64,000 nucleotides of DNA from Holdemania massiliensis (GTDB taxonomy: Bacteria > Bacillota_I > Bacilli_A > Erysipelotrichales > Erysipelotrichaceae). The position numbers were made by a program, and so were the translations under genes. Positions within the stretch are counted from its first letter, which is position 1. Each line of letters begins with the position of its first letter. The notes below the pieces were generated by a model, which saw nothing but the letters and a program-made list of their open reading frames with translations, had not been told where the DNA came from and did not search any database. Below are positions 1 through 8,303 of the stretch, one piece after another. The stretch spans positions 2,728,001 through 2,792,000 of the forward strand of contig NZ_JAKNTK010000001.1 of NCBI RefSeq assembly GCF_022440805.1. Reading direction: 5' to 3'.

Positions 1-107
1 AGACCTTTCTTCTTAGCCACCTTCCGTGCTCCCTGGGCTAAAAATCCGCTGGATAAACCGGCTCCGCAGCACAATAGAACTTGAATGGGTTTTGTGTTTT
101 TTTCCAT
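1..107 (-). CDS. PTS EIIB, lactose/cellobiose type (partial, N-terminus only)
   Basis: Only the first 35 codons lie in the window; the gene runs off the left edge. The start ATG at 107 is preceded by an AAGGAG site. The N-terminus reads VLLCCGAGLSSGFLA after a short lysine-rich lead, which matches the phosphocysteine loop of PTS IIB domains of the lactose/cellobiose family: a beta strand, Cys, then Gly-x-Ser-Ser. The protein would accept phosphate from EIIA and pass it to the incoming sugar at the membrane EIIC. It is divergent from a PRD-type regulator, which is the usual neighbour and probably controls it. The sugar cannot be told from this fragment. Confidence 0.8.
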   Translation of the reverse strand, partial: MEKNTKPIQVLLCCGAGLSSGFLAQGARKVAKKKG

Positions 108-137
108 TGATATACTCCTTTCCCATCTCGCAAAATC

Positions 138-166
138 ATTATAATTTGTCTGTGAATTTGTCTCAA
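138..166 (-). promoter_or_regulatory. Sigma-A promoter for the PTS EIIB gene
   Basis: On the minus strand a TTGAGA -35 box (161-166) and a perfect TATAAT -10 box (138-143) are separated by 17 bases. The ATG of the EIIB gene follows 30 bases downstream of the -10 box. It lies in the divergent intergenic region shared with the PRD regulator. Confidence 0.65.
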
Positions 167-296
167 CTTGACCTTTGCCCGCTGAAGTGCACAAGGATGA
201 CTCAAGTCAGAATACTTGCACGCTGCGGTGAAACCAGTTAGATTGAATAAGATTTTTATTTTCTATATAATAAGGCTAACGAACGGCGGTGAGACG

Positions 297-2192
297 ATGG
301 CGATGAACAAAAAAAAGACCCTGCTGCTTTATTTATGGGAGCGGAATTCCTTTTGTACAGCTTCAGAATTGGCGGATGTATTAGATGTTTCCATTCGCAC
401 TGTTAAAATGTACGTGAAAGAAATCAATACGCTCGCACATCATAAAGTGATACTTTCATCCAATAAGGGATATACCGCATTAAAAATCAACGATCTTGGC
501 TTTCTCGATGAACCGCAGACGCTGGCATTCAGTTATTCAGAACGTTCCATCTATATCATTAAAAAAATTCTGATTGAACATAAGCCGCTCAACACCTTTG
601 ATCTTTGCGATGAATTATTTATCAGCTATTCAACTTTAAAAAGTGATCTGGCGAAAATGAACACGCTTTATCAAATCTTTCATATCCATTTTTCTACGCA
701 AAACGATATTATTCAAATTAAAGGATCCGAAAAAGATAAACGGGCTTTATTATCCAGTATTATTCGCCAGGAAACCAATAATCGGATTCTCGATCTTGCC
801 GCATTGAAAAAATCCTTCAATCCTACAGAAATTGAAAAAATATCGCAGATTCTCAATGATTTTTTCAAGAAGGACACCTTCAATCTTAATAATTTTTCAT
901 ATACTAATCTGCTTTTGCATTTTGCGATCCTCATTGAGCGCGTAAAAACAGGTCATTATTTATCTGAGATCCGTGAAATTATGATTAAGAATCCCGAAGA
1001 GCGGAACTTGGTCAATCAGCTTTCGGCCCGGATAGAGCATGATTTCAGCATTCAGTTGAACACTTACGAAAAAAATGAAATTTATATCTTCTTTAAAACA
1101 AATATCAATTATCTTATTGATTCCAACTATGCAAAGCTAAGAGAATTAATTGGTGAAGATTATCTCACTCAGATTGTTAAGATCCTTGAAGAAATATCGC
1201 AGCTTTATTCGATTGATCTGAATCATGAAAGTTTTATTATTCCCTTTGGTCTGCATATCAAATCGCTGATTACGCGGGCTTCCTTAGGCAAGTACAATCG
1301 CAATCCTCTATCGGAGAAAATAAAACAGGATTGTCCGATCATTTATGATATCGCTATTTTTATCGCTCTGCGTCTTTCGGAAATCTATCAAGTTGAAATC
1401 CCTGAAGATGAGATCGCCTTTATTTTTCTGCATGTCGGTACAGAAATTGACCGTCAGAATACCGAGAATGACAAACTCCATTGTATCTTGCTTTGTTCAG
1501 ATTACCTTGGTTTGGAAAAGAAAATTTATCATCAGCTCATGCAGGAATACGCCGATGAGATCCTCATTGAAACTATTGTTTCCAGTTATGAAGAATTGAA
1601 ACAGCATCATTTTGATCTGTTAATCACATTCCTTGAGGATGAACGAAATTATGAATATCCTTTCCTTTTACTGCTTCCTTTCCAGCTTGACAAACAGAAA
1701 AACGAAATTCGTGAAAAAATTTATGAAATCCAGCAGACCAAAAAGAAAGCTCTGATCTTTAATCACTTCGATCATTACTTTCATTCAGATTTATTCTTGG
1801 TTATGGAGGATGTTAGTCAGGATTATGTAATATCGACGCTCTGCGATCAGATGGAACGACTGGGCTTCATCGCCGCTTCATTTAAGACCTTTGTCAACGA
1901 ACGGGAAAGAGCGTCATCCACAGCCTTTGGCTGTATTGCAATTCCGCATTCAGTTCACATGGATGCCTATCAGACTAAAATCGGCGTTGCCGTGAGCCGC
2001 AGCGGCATTGTTTGGGGAAATAACGTCGTCAATATTATTTTGTTGATTGCGATCAACAAATATGATAAACAAGTTCTTTTAACTATCAATGAGTTTATTT
2101 TATCCATGTTTGAGAATCAGGAGATCCTCACCTTGGCCAAAAACACTTCCACTTTAGCTGAATTTAAAGATATTATACTGACTAACCTTTAA
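297..2192 (+). CDS. PRD-domain transcriptional regulator with PTS EIIA domain (BglG/MtlR/LicR type)
   Basis: A 631-residue regulator. The N-terminus holds a winged HTH (ASELADVLDVSIRTVKMYV) and a second HTH-like segment (CDELFISYSTLKSDLAKM). Two PRD-like helical regions follow in the middle (a conserved His in LHFAIL and in FIFLHVGTE), then an EIIB-like stretch, then a C-terminal EIIA type-2 domain with the phosphoacceptor His in GCIAIPHSVHMDA. Such proteins sense the phosphorylation state of a PTS and switch on its genes. The open frame extends upstream to 216, but ATG 297 has the ribosome site GGCGGTGAG and starts at the HTH. It is divergent from the EIIB gene, so that PTS is the likely target. 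Confidence 0.85.
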   Translation: MAMNKKKTLLLYLWERNSFCTASELADVLDVSIRTVKMYVKEINTLAHHKVILSSNKGYTALKINDLGFLDEPQTLAFSYSERSIYIIKKILIEHKPLNTFDLCDELFISYSTLKSDLAKMNTLYQIFHIHFSTQNDIIQIKGSEKDKRALLSSIIRQETNNRILDLAALKKSFNPTEIEKISQILNDFFKKDTFNLNNFSYTNLLLHFAILIERVKTGHYLSEIREIMIKNPEERNLVNQLSARIEHDFSIQLNTYEKNEIYIFFKTNINYLIDSNYAKLRELIGEDYLTQIVKILEEISQLYSIDLNHESFIIPFGLHIKSLITRASLGKYNRNPLSEKIKQDCPIIYDIAIFIALRLSEIYQVEIPEDEIAFIFLHVGTEIDRQNTENDKLHCILLCSDYLGLEKKIYHQLMQEYADEILIETIVSSYEELKQHHFDLLITFLEDERNYEYPFLLLLPFQLDKQKNEIREKIYEIQQTKKKALIFNHFDHYFHSDLFLVMEDVSQDYVISTLCDQMERLGFIAASFKTFVNERERASSTAFGCIAIPHSVHMDAYQTKIGVAVSRSGIVWGNNVVNIILLIAINKYDKQVLLTINEFILSMFENQEILTLAKNTSTLAEFKDIILTNL

Positions 2193-2267
2193 AATACGCT
2201 GTCCCCGACGTCAATCAATTCAAACAGAATACACCTGTCTTCGATTCCTCATCCAGCATGGCCTAAC

Positions 2268-2325
2268 AAAAAATGTCCCGGATTCCAGCTTTTAGACTTT
2301 AGCTGAAAAATACCAGGACATTTTT
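2268..2325. terminator. Bidirectional terminator between convergent genes
   Basis: A ten-base stem (AAAAATGTCC at 2269-2278, GGACATTTTT at 2316-2325) is flanked by A and T runs on both sides. It sits between the ends of the PRD regulator and the cytidylate-kinase-like gene. Confidence 0.75.
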
Positions 2326-2342
2326 ATATTGATCTTTATTTC

Positions 2343-2915
2343 TTAACCCTTCCAGTTTTTCGCGGCCAGTACAATCAGGTCTTTGGCCAGATCCAAACCG
2401 ATGGAACTGTTGATCATCAGATCATAGGATTCACTGTCGCCCCATTTTTTATCCGTGTAATACTCATAATACGCTTTGCGCTCTTTATCCGTCCGCAGGA
2501 TCAATGCTCGGATATCCCGTTCCTTGCGATTATAAAATGTTTTTACCCGCTGAATTCGATCCGGCAGCGGTGCGTTAATGAAGACGCTGCAGATGTTTTG
2601 TCCGTGCAGAACATAATCAGCGCACCGCCCGACAATGACACAAGGCTGCACCGCCAGCTGCTGAATGATCTCGGATTGGGTCATGAATACCTGAACGTCA
2701 ATCATCTGCGTCAAACTGAACAGCGGATTGCTTAGCACAGAACGCTTCATTTCCTCATTTTTGACAACCTCTTCAGAAAACCCCGTCTTCTCTGCGGTCA
2801 TCGAAATTACTTCTTTGTCATAATACGGAATCTGCAGCGTTTCCGCTACTTGACGTGCAACATCGCGCCCGGCTGAACCATATTGCCGGCTCACTGTAAT
2901 GATTGGTAATCCCAT
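2343..2915 (-). CDS. Cytidylate kinase-like family protein
   Basis: 190 residues. It opens with IITVSRQYGSAGRDVA, a P-loop-like nucleotide-binding segment of the cytidylate kinase-like family (Cytidylate_kin2), and goes on with YYDKEVI and VIVGRCADYVL, typical of these proteins. The first loop is not a canonical GxxGxGKS Walker A, as is usual in the family. A phosphotransferase role on nucleotides is inferred, but family members are often of unknown substrate and this is distinct from the housekeeping Cmk. It stands alone between two terminators. GAGGGAAGAAAC precedes the ATG. Confidence 0.75.
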   Translation of the reverse strand: MGLPIITVSRQYGSAGRDVARQVAETLQIPYYDKEVISMTAEKTGFSEEVVKNEEMKRSVLSNPLFSLTQMIDVQVFMTQSEIIQQLAVQPCVIVGRCADYVLHGQNICSVFINAPLPDRIQRVKTFYNRKERDIRALILRTDKERKAYYEYYTDKKWGDSESYDLMINSSIGLDLAKDLIVLAAKNWKG

Positions 2916-2988
2916 GTTTCTTCCCTCGCTTCTCCCTATCTTGATAATCTCATTGTAACAGGGCGGAAATGAATGTCAACTGAAAGAA

Positions 2989-3012
2989 AAGACCCGCTTT
3001 GCAGCAGGTCTT
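2989..3012 (-). terminator. Terminator downstream of the MarR gene
   Basis: The arms AAGACCCGC and GCAGGTCTT form a short stem with one mismatch. On the minus strand it is followed by a T-rich run (TTTTCTTTC). It lies just past the MarR stop codon. Confidence 0.6.
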
Positions 3013-3045
3013 AATTGAGAATCTTTAAATGCACAGTGATTGGAT

Positions 3046-3549
3046 TTAAACTGGGGCTTGCGTTTTCGATTTGGCTTTCCCAGATGTGCGCCGCTTCGGC
3101 TTTTCATTTTTTTCCAATTCTGAACGGAAATAATTCAAAATCTTTTCCAGACTTTCGATCATCACTTCTTCTTTTTCCAGATCCAGATCGGCAATGCAGC
3201 TGTCCACCATTTCTTCATGGAATTGATGATGAATCCGCAGCACTTCATTGGCCTTGCCGGACAGCAGCAGTCTGACTACCCGCTTGTCCTGCAAATCCTT
3301 GCATTTTATGATATACCCTTTGCGGACCAGCGAATTCACGGCGACGCTCAAAGTCCCTGGGGTCACCATTTGCAGTCGGGCAACGTCACCTAATGTCTTG
3401 GTTTCACTTTTCTCAACATTTTCTAAAATATGAACTTCCGTCATTGAAAGCGTGACACCCTGATGTTTCATATACTGTTCTTCAATAAATAAAATATGGT
3501 TAAATACTTCAACCAGCAAACCATTGACTGTTTCGCGAACACGACTCAT
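3046..3549 (-). CDS. MarR-family transcriptional regulator
   Basis: About 167 residues from the ATG at 3549, which is preceded by GGGGGTGGC; the frame stays open to 3600 but the upstream ATG lacks a site. The winged helix is visible in LSMTEVHILENV, TLGDVARLQMVTPGTLSVAVNSL and the wing DLQDKRVVRLLL. The layout (dimerising helices at both ends, HTH in the centre) is that of MarR proteins, and it resembles FabT-like regulators of fatty-acid synthesis, but no fab genes are in the window, so the target is unknown. The C-terminal tail is lysine-rich. It lies 66 bases downstream of sigE in the same direction. Confidence 0.85.
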   Translation of the reverse strand: MSRVRETVNGLLVEVFNHILFIEEQYMKHQGVTLSMTEVHILENVEKSETKTLGDVARLQMVTPGTLSVAVNSLVRKGYIIKCKDLQDKRVVRLLLSGKANEVLRIHHQFHEEMVDSCIADLDLEKEEVMIESLEKILNYFRSELEKNEKPKRRTSGKAKSKTQAPV

Positions 3550-3614
3550 GATGCCACCCCCGTCGTGTCCATTGTAGCCTTTTCTTTCAGACTCTGTCAA
3601 GGTTTATCCGCGCT

Positions 3615-4313
3615 TTATTCCTGTTTGATCAATTGATTTCTAAGCTTTTGAATGATTCGTTTTTCTAACCTTGAGATATACGATTGGGATATGCCTAACT
3701 GATCCGCGATGTCCTTCTGCGTTAATTCTTCATGGTTAATGCCATACCGCATTTCCAGAATCATCCGCTCATTGTCTTTCAATTTGCTCATGGCTTTCAA
3801 CAGCTGCCGTTTATCTTCTTCCGCATAAAAGCTTTCTGCGACGATATCGCCTTCTGTTCCAAGAATATCGGATAACAACAGTTCATTACCGTCATAATCG
3901 ACATTCAGCGGTTCATCAAATGAAATCTCTGTTTTTCGACGGCTTTTCTTGCGCAAAAACATCAGAATTTCATTTTCAATGCAGCGCGAAGCATACGTCA
4001 CTAATTTTATATTCTTATCCCGTTTGAATGTGTTCACGGCTTTGATCAGACCGATCGTCCCGATGCTGATCAGATCCTCCATAAAAATCGGATTCGTCTC
4101 ATAGCGTTTGGCAATATAAACAACTAAGCGCAGATTATGCTCAATCAGTGTATCCCGGGCCTGCTGATCACCATTCTCCAAAGCAATCAGTGCCGCTTCC
4201 TCCTCATCGCGGGCTAGCGGATGCGGCAGGACGTCATTACCTTGAATAAAATAGACCAGACGGCTTCGCTTTCCGAACAGAAAAATCTTTAACTTCAATA
4301 ACCAACGTTTCAT
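3615..4313 (-). CDS. sigE: RNA polymerase sporulation sigma factor SigE
   Basis: 232 residues. Region 2 is clear (RDTLIEHNLRLVVYIAKRYE, then DLISIGTIGLIKAVNTF), and so is region 4 (MRYGINHEELTQKDIADQL, SQSYISRLEKRIIQKLR). The basic, hydrophobic N-terminus (MKRWLLKLKIFLFGKRSRL) fits the pro-sequence that holds pro-sigma-E at the forespore-facing membrane until SpoIIGA cuts it. It directly follows spoIIGA with two bases between the frames, the order seen in endospore formers. It directs early mother-cell transcription in sporulation. Confidence 0.95.
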   Translation of the reverse strand: MKRWLLKLKIFLFGKRSRLVYFIQGNDVLPHPLARDEEEAALIALENGDQQARDTLIEHNLRLVVYIAKRYETNPIFMEDLISIGTIGLIKAVNTFKRDKNIKLVTYASRCIENEILMFLRKKSRRKTEISFDEPLNVDYDGNELLLSDILGTEGDIVAESFYAEEDKRQLLKAMSKLKDNERMILEMRYGINHEELTQKDIADQLGISQSYISRLEKRIIQKLRNQLIKQE

Positions 4314-4315
4314 TT

Positions 4316-5056
4316 CTATCCTTGACCTGTAAACAGCGTGACGTTAAGCAGAGCATCATAACCGCAGTCGTTCAGTGTTTCACTGAAGGCCAGCCAGACC
4401 GGCTGCGAACAACCACCCTGAATCTGCAGTGAAGCCGGAATGGCCGCCACCTCACGAACACCGGCAATGGTTTGAATAGGAAGTACACGAACCGGCTTCG
4501 TTGCCAGCCGACATTGGATTTCATGCGTGCAGAAAATAAGCGGCCGGCCTTCGATCACAGCACTGTTGCCGGAATCTAAGTAGCCGGATAAAGCTAATTC
4601 ACAATCCCCTGCCCGTAACGTGACCGGATATAAAAAAGCCGTTTCTGACAATCCTTGACCGATTTTCCGCTGAATCATGAAATCCCAAAGCAGTAAGATG
4701 CCGGCCGCCACCAGCCATTGCCAGCAAGAAGCGGGTAAAAATAGTTGAAAATGAACAAGGGATCCCTGCCACAATTTCATCAATCCAAATTCCAGCAGAA
4801 AACGCATACCCAAGGCAAAGACGGAGGCCTGTAAGCCGAATGAAAAAATGGCTAAAACGCTGATCAATTCTATAATGGCACAAATCCAGATCGCTCCCTC
4901 AAACCAGCACATACAGGCCGTTAGGGGAGCCAGAGGACTCAGTATCAACAGCTTTTTCAACCGTACTGGCCGGCGGCAAAGCCAAGCTGAACTCAACCAT
5001 ACAGAACCGTTCAAAATCGTTCCCAATATTACGGTTACTTCCACATAACTGTTCAC
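4316..5056 (-). CDS. spoIIGA: Sigma-E processing peptidase SpoIIGA
   Basis: 246 residues. The first ~125 residues contain about five hydrophobic membrane segments. The C-terminal half carries the aspartic-protease motif LDSGNS (Asp about residue 161), as in SpoIIGA, where a dimer makes the active site and is turned on by forespore SpoIIR. It is shorter than the roughly 300-residue Bacillus protein. The gene is placed just before sigE, which its product processes. The upstream region has a weak sigma-A -10 (TATCAT, 5081-5086) and a TGTCGTT sequence at 5108-5114 that resembles a Spo0A box, but this is not certain. Confidence 0.88.
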   Translation of the reverse strand: MNSYVEVTVILGTILNGSVWLSSAWLCRRPVRLKKLLILSPLAPLTACMCWFEGAIWICAIIELISVLAIFSFGLQASVFALGMRFLLEFGLMKLWQGSLVHFQLFLPASCWQWLVAAGILLLWDFMIQRKIGQGLSETAFLYPVTLRAGDCELALSGYLDSGNSAVIEGRPLIFCTHEIQCRLATKPVRVLPIQTIAGVREVAAIPASLQIQGGCSQPVWLAFSETLNDCGYDALLNVTLFTGQG

Positions 5057-5177
5057 GCTTTTCTCCTTTCTCTACGTTCTATGATAGAAAAAGAGCTGAG
5101 CATTTTTTGTCGTTTTGCCCACCTGGTCTGTGAAAGTTCATTTCAGATAGTTCCGAATAATAGATCAGAGATTTCTA

Positions 5178-5325
5178 GTGCGAACCTAAGGTAAACATAG
5201 AATCCCTGGGAGGTTCGCACCAGAAATATGTGAAAAATGAGGAAAGAGTTGCAAGTAAAATGGTTATTCGCTATTATAGAAGTAAGATAAGAATCACCTA
5301 AATATCAATTAGTTTCTTATTCGCT
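5178..5325 (+). promoter_or_regulatory. CRISPR array 1 leader
   Basis: A 148-bp leader that is colinear, without gaps, with the leader of array 2 (44610-44757). It begins with an inverted repeat (GTGCGAACCT at 5178-5187, AGGTTCGCAC at 5211-5220) separated by 23 bases. A promoter follows: TTGCAA (5249-5254), 17 bases, TATTAT (5272-5277). Transcription should begin near 5284, some 40 bases before the first repeat. The last bases before the repeat (TTTCTTAT) also match array 2. The inverted repeat ends exactly 105 bases before the first repeat in both arrays. Confidence 0.8.
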
Positions 5326-5823
5326 GTCGCATCGCTCACAGGCGGTGCGTGGATTGAAATTGTTATATTCTTAACAAAATCAAGAAATTTCTGGTCGCAT
5401 AGCTCACAGGCGGTGCGTGGATTGAAATAACATGACAGAAGATGATATTAAAGGCTATGTTGTCGCATCGCTCACAGGCGGTGCGTGGATTGAAATCCCG
5501 TCAGTAGTTAACTCAGTTAAGCCTGTCGGGTCGCATCGCTCACAGGCGGTGCGTGGATTGAAATATTATAGAAATCTATTTTAACGGAAAACGAGCTGAG
5601 TCGCATCGCTCACAGGCGGTGCGTGGATTGAAATTATTTTGCCTATCGTCATGCGCTCTGTTGCCGTTGGTCGCATCGCTCACGAGTGATGCATGGATTG
5701 AAATTTGCCATGGATTGGTGGAAAAACCAGTTTAATCAAGTGCATCGCTCACAGGCGGTCAGCGTGGATTGAAATCACAAAAACCCTGCTGCGGTTTTGG
5801 ATAAGAATGTCGCATCGCTCACA
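5326..5823 (+). CRISPR. CRISPR array 1 (I-C-like repeat, 35 bp)
   Basis: Seven full repeats start at 5326, 5394, 5462, 5530, 5600, 5670 and 5740, with a 15-base stub at 5809. The seven spacers are 33-35 bases. The repeat starts GTCGC and ends GTGGATTGAAAT, as in type I-C systems. It can fold into an 8-bp stem (CGCATCGC with GCGGTGCG) with a six-base TCACAG loop. Repeat 2 has one change; repeats 6 and 7 are degenerate (GAGTGATGC; a GTCAGCG insertion), which marks the old, leader-distal end. No cas gene is nearby. A terminator lies 18 bases past the stub. Confidence 0.97.
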
Positions 5824-5840
5824 CTACAAGGATAAAATAT

Positions 5841-5875
5841 ACAGAAAAAGAGGACTGATCATCCTCTTTTTCTGT
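5841..5875. terminator. Strong hairpin ending array 1
   Basis: A perfect 14-bp stem (ACAGAAAAAGAGGA, 5841-5854; complement 5862-5875) with a seven-base loop. A and T tracts within the stem let it act on both strands. It should end the pre-crRNA of array 1 and may also serve the VanZ-like gene, which is transcribed towards it. Confidence 0.75.
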
Positions 5876-5982
5876 TTGTATTTCAACACGTTGATTAAAT
5901 ATTTAAAAATGATAAATCTAGCTTAGTTATATAAACCTCCGTAAATGACATAGGCAGCACAATTAGAATCACACCTCTTGAA

Positions 5983-6543
5983 TCAAAATGAATCTGTATT
6001 ATCTTTTAATAGAACTTCCTTTCCCCATTTCGTGTTTTGTAATGCTTTAAATATCAGCCAGCCTAACATACCTCCTGCCACATTCATAATCAAATCATCA
6101 ATATCTGCAGAACGGCCAATGAAATACTGCAAAACTTCTATAAATAAAGAACTTCCTGCAAGACTCATTAGGCAGATTCCTGCTTTGCGGCATTGAGGTA
6201 AGCATACGGGGATGAAAAAGCCTAGGGGAACAAACATTGCAATATTCAATAATAATTGCTCGATCATTCGCGCAAATCCCATTTGATAGGTTTCCTGTAT
6301 CCAAACAAACGGAATAAAATTAACAAGATATACAGGTGGAAGAAACGCATAAGGTCCAAACATGATAAGGTCAAGACCCACGGTTGCAAAAAATACCAAA
6401 AGCCCATAAGCGACTAGTCCCCAAACCATCAGTTTACGAATTTTTGTACGATCAGTACGCCTGCGATATCTGCGCGTGAAAAACCAGGCAGCTAAACAAG
6501 AGATCGGCACACCGATAATCGAAATTCCAATAACCATTCCCAT
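5983..6543 (-). CDS. VanZ-like family membrane protein
   Basis: 186 residues with about five hydrophobic segments. The C-terminal half carries the VanZ-type signature: NIAMFVPLGFFIP, then EVLQYFIGRSADIDDLIMN, then GGMLG. VanZ of vancomycin clusters gives low-level teicoplanin resistance; most family members, including this one, have unknown roles and are not in resistance clusters. The ATG at 6543 follows GGGGTATAAAGCAT. It is flanked by the CRISPR array terminator and the hpf terminator, so it is probably monocistronic. Confidence 0.85.
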   Translation of the reverse strand: MGMVIGISIIGVPISCLAAWFFTRRYRRRTDRTKIRKLMVWGLVAYGLLVFFATVGLDLIMFGPYAFLPPVYLVNFIPFVWIQETYQMGFARMIEQLLLNIAMFVPLGFFIPVCLPQCRKAGICLMSLAGSSLFIEVLQYFIGRSADIDDLIMNVAGGMLGWLIFKALQNTKWGKEVLLKDNTDSF

Positions 6544-6642
6544 ATGCTTTATACCCCTTCAAATTAGAATCTTATTATACTCTCAAAACCAGACTTTAAA
6601 ATGACTGCTATCCAAATGATAAAGTGACAGTTCAGTCACACG

Positions 6643-6668
6643 AAAAAAAAGAACGGCGTTAACCGTTC
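6643..6668 (-). terminator. Terminator of hpf
   Basis: The stem GAACGG (6651-6656) with CCGTTC (6663-6668) is followed on the minus strand by eight T residues. It lies 12 bases after the hpf stop codon. Confidence 0.8.
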
Positions 6669-6680
6669 CTTGAAATTCAA

Positions 6681-7214
6681 TTATTCGTCTTCCGTCTCCA
6701 AGAGGCCATAACCTCCGCTGTTACGTTTGTAGACGACCGCAATTCCGTCCGTTTCTTCATCCGTGTAGATAAAGAAGGAATGTCCCAGCATCTCCATTCG
6801 CATAATTGCTTCTTCCAGATCCATACGCTGAGCTTTGACTGTTTTAGTTCTGACAGCGATATCTCCTTGATCCAGCTTTACATTGTCCTGTTCAACAAAG
6901 CTGAGCGCCAGTTTTTCACGATGGCGGCGGGATAAGCGTGTTTTCTGGCGGCGAACCTGATCTTCTAACTTATCAATCGCCAGATCAATAGCCGCATATA
7001 AATCTTCATGTTCAACTTCTGTTCTCAAGATTCCTACTTTGGTAGGGATCGTGACTTCAATTTTCTGTGTGAGAGGATAAGTGCGTACAACAACACGGGC
7101 TCTTGTTTCCGGATCAATTAACAGATATTTGTCTAAGAAAGATAATTTCTTTTCAATTTTCTGCCTCATTCCTTCCGTGATGCTGACATTTTTTCCGACA
7201 ATCTCAAATTTCAT
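6681..7214 (-). CDS. hpf: Ribosome hibernation promoting factor, long form
   Basis: 177 residues, the length of long HPF (YvyD/RaiA type), which dimerises 70S ribosomes into inactive 100S particles in stationary phase. The N-terminal S30AE domain is seen in the start MKFEIVGKNVSITEGMRQKI and in AAIDLAIDKLEDQVRRQKTR. The C-terminal dimerisation domain ends with SFFIYTDEETDGIAVVYKR and DGxYGLLE-like GGYGLLETE. A good ribosome site (AAAGGAGGAATT) precedes the ATG. It is flanked by its own terminator and stands alone, as usual. Confidence 0.95.
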   Translation of the reverse strand: MKFEIVGKNVSITEGMRQKIEKKLSFLDKYLLIDPETRARVVVRTYPLTQKIEVTIPTKVGILRTEVEHEDLYAAIDLAIDKLEDQVRRQKTRLSRRHREKLALSFVEQDNVKLDQGDIAVRTKTVKAQRMDLEEAIMRMEMLGHSFFIYTDEETDGIAVVYKRNSGGYGLLETEDE

Positions 7215-7312
7215 GGATAATTCCTCCTTTGATGTACTTTTAGTATAAGCTGTTCCAAAGAAAAAAATCAGTCTTTAAACGTCTCTACTTTCGTGTTATA
7301 CTGAAAGCGTAA

Positions 7313-7336
7313 GGGCTGATTTCTGTAAATCAGCCC
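7313..7336. terminator. Hairpin downstream of the M19 dipeptidase gene
   Basis: GGGCTGAT (7313-7320) pairs with ATCAGCCC (7329-7336). The better T tract (CTTTTTCTT) is on the plus-strand side; on the minus strand the hairpin is followed only by TTACGCTTT, so for the dipeptidase gene it is a weak terminator. Confidence 0.5.
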
Positions 7337-7349
7337 CTTTTTCTTACAT

Positions 7350-8291
7350 TTATGATTTTAAAACTTGGCGCAGAAGCTTTAAGACATTATCATAGCCAAT
7401 CGCTTGGCACTCCATTTCTGAGAAGCCCTGCGTTTTCAGACCCTTGATCAGATTCTGCGCCTGAACGGCACTGGCAAGATCGCTGCCCATGGATGTCGCA
7501 TGATCTTCAAAGAAATCCATAAAATCAAATCCGACTGCAACATGCTCCACTCCGACTAAATCCGCAATATGACGGCCATGGGCAGCCAGATGCAGCGCAT
7601 CCTGATTTTCAGGATTGGCATCAATGAAATTCTTCGCTGCATTCAAACCGATCACACCACCCTTGGCGGCAATCGCCATGATCTGCTGATCAGTCAGGTT
7701 GCGGTGCACTTCGCAGAGCACACGGGTATTGGAATGAGTGGCGATCAGAGGACCGCGCACAATCTCAACCATATCCCAGAACGTTTTTTCATTTGTATGT
7801 GATACATCCAGGATCATTCCCAATTCATCCATCTTTCGGACAGCTTTGCGGCCTTCTTCGGTTAATCCGCGCGTCACAGTCCCCTTTACGCCGGTGGCCA
7901 GCGCATTTTCATCATTCCAGCACAAGGAAGCAATGCGAACTCCCTGATCATACAGCCATTGAATTTTTTCCTCAGCCTGATCCCGGATTCCGCACATGCC
8001 TTCTACAGTCATCACAACATGCGGTTTTCCGGTTTCTTCCAGATCCGCTTTGGATTTTACCCACGTAACGGCATCCAAATTTTCTTCAATTTCCTGACGG
8101 GTGGCTAAGACCATTTTCTGCATTCGCTCCCAGTCTTCTGATCCTTCAAAATAACTGGCAATGCCTACGCCAAGAACTTCACCCTGCAGTAACTTGGGCA
8201 GATGCTCCTCTTTCAATACGTGCATTTTTCCCTGTTCGTGCTTGCGCAGGATGTCCCAGCCGATATCGGCATGCAAATCAAAAATTCTCAT
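7350..8291 (-). CDS. Membrane dipeptidase (renal dipeptidase), peptidase M19
   Basis: 313 residues. The start IFDLHADIGWD carries the HxD zinc pair. Further metal and active-site motifs appear in VMTVEGMCGI (Glu), MILDVSHTNEKTFWD (His) and IATHSNTR (His), followed by VAVGFDFMDFF. This is the order of the M19 zinc dipeptidases, which hydrolyse L-L and L-D dipeptides. No signal peptide is seen, so it is probably cytosolic, as in other bacterial members. It lies 12 bases downstream of the DUF2779 gene and may be co-transcribed with it. Confidence 0.93.
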   Translation of the reverse strand: MRIFDLHADIGWDILRKHEQGKMHVLKEEHLPKLLQGEVLGVGIASYFEGSEDWERMQKMVLATRQEIEENLDAVTWVKSKADLEETGKPHVVMTVEGMCGIRDQAEEKIQWLYDQGVRIASLCWNDENALATGVKGTVTRGLTEEGRKAVRKMDELGMILDVSHTNEKTFWDMVEIVRGPLIATHSNTRVLCEVHRNLTDQQIMAIAAKGGVIGLNAAKNFIDANPENQDALHLAAHGRHIADLVGVEHVAVGFDFMDFFEDHATSMGSDLASAVQAQNLIKGLKTQGFSEMECQAIGYDNVLKLLRQVLKS

Positions 8292-8303
8292 TTTTTTCCC
8301 CTT

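Noticed and set aside
216..296. N-terminal extension of the PRD regulator
   Set aside because: No ribosome site at 216; ATG 297 has one and starts right at the HTH domain.
5705..5926. Open frame over the degenerate end of CRISPR array 1
   Set aside because: It starts in a spacer and runs through repeat and terminator sequence.
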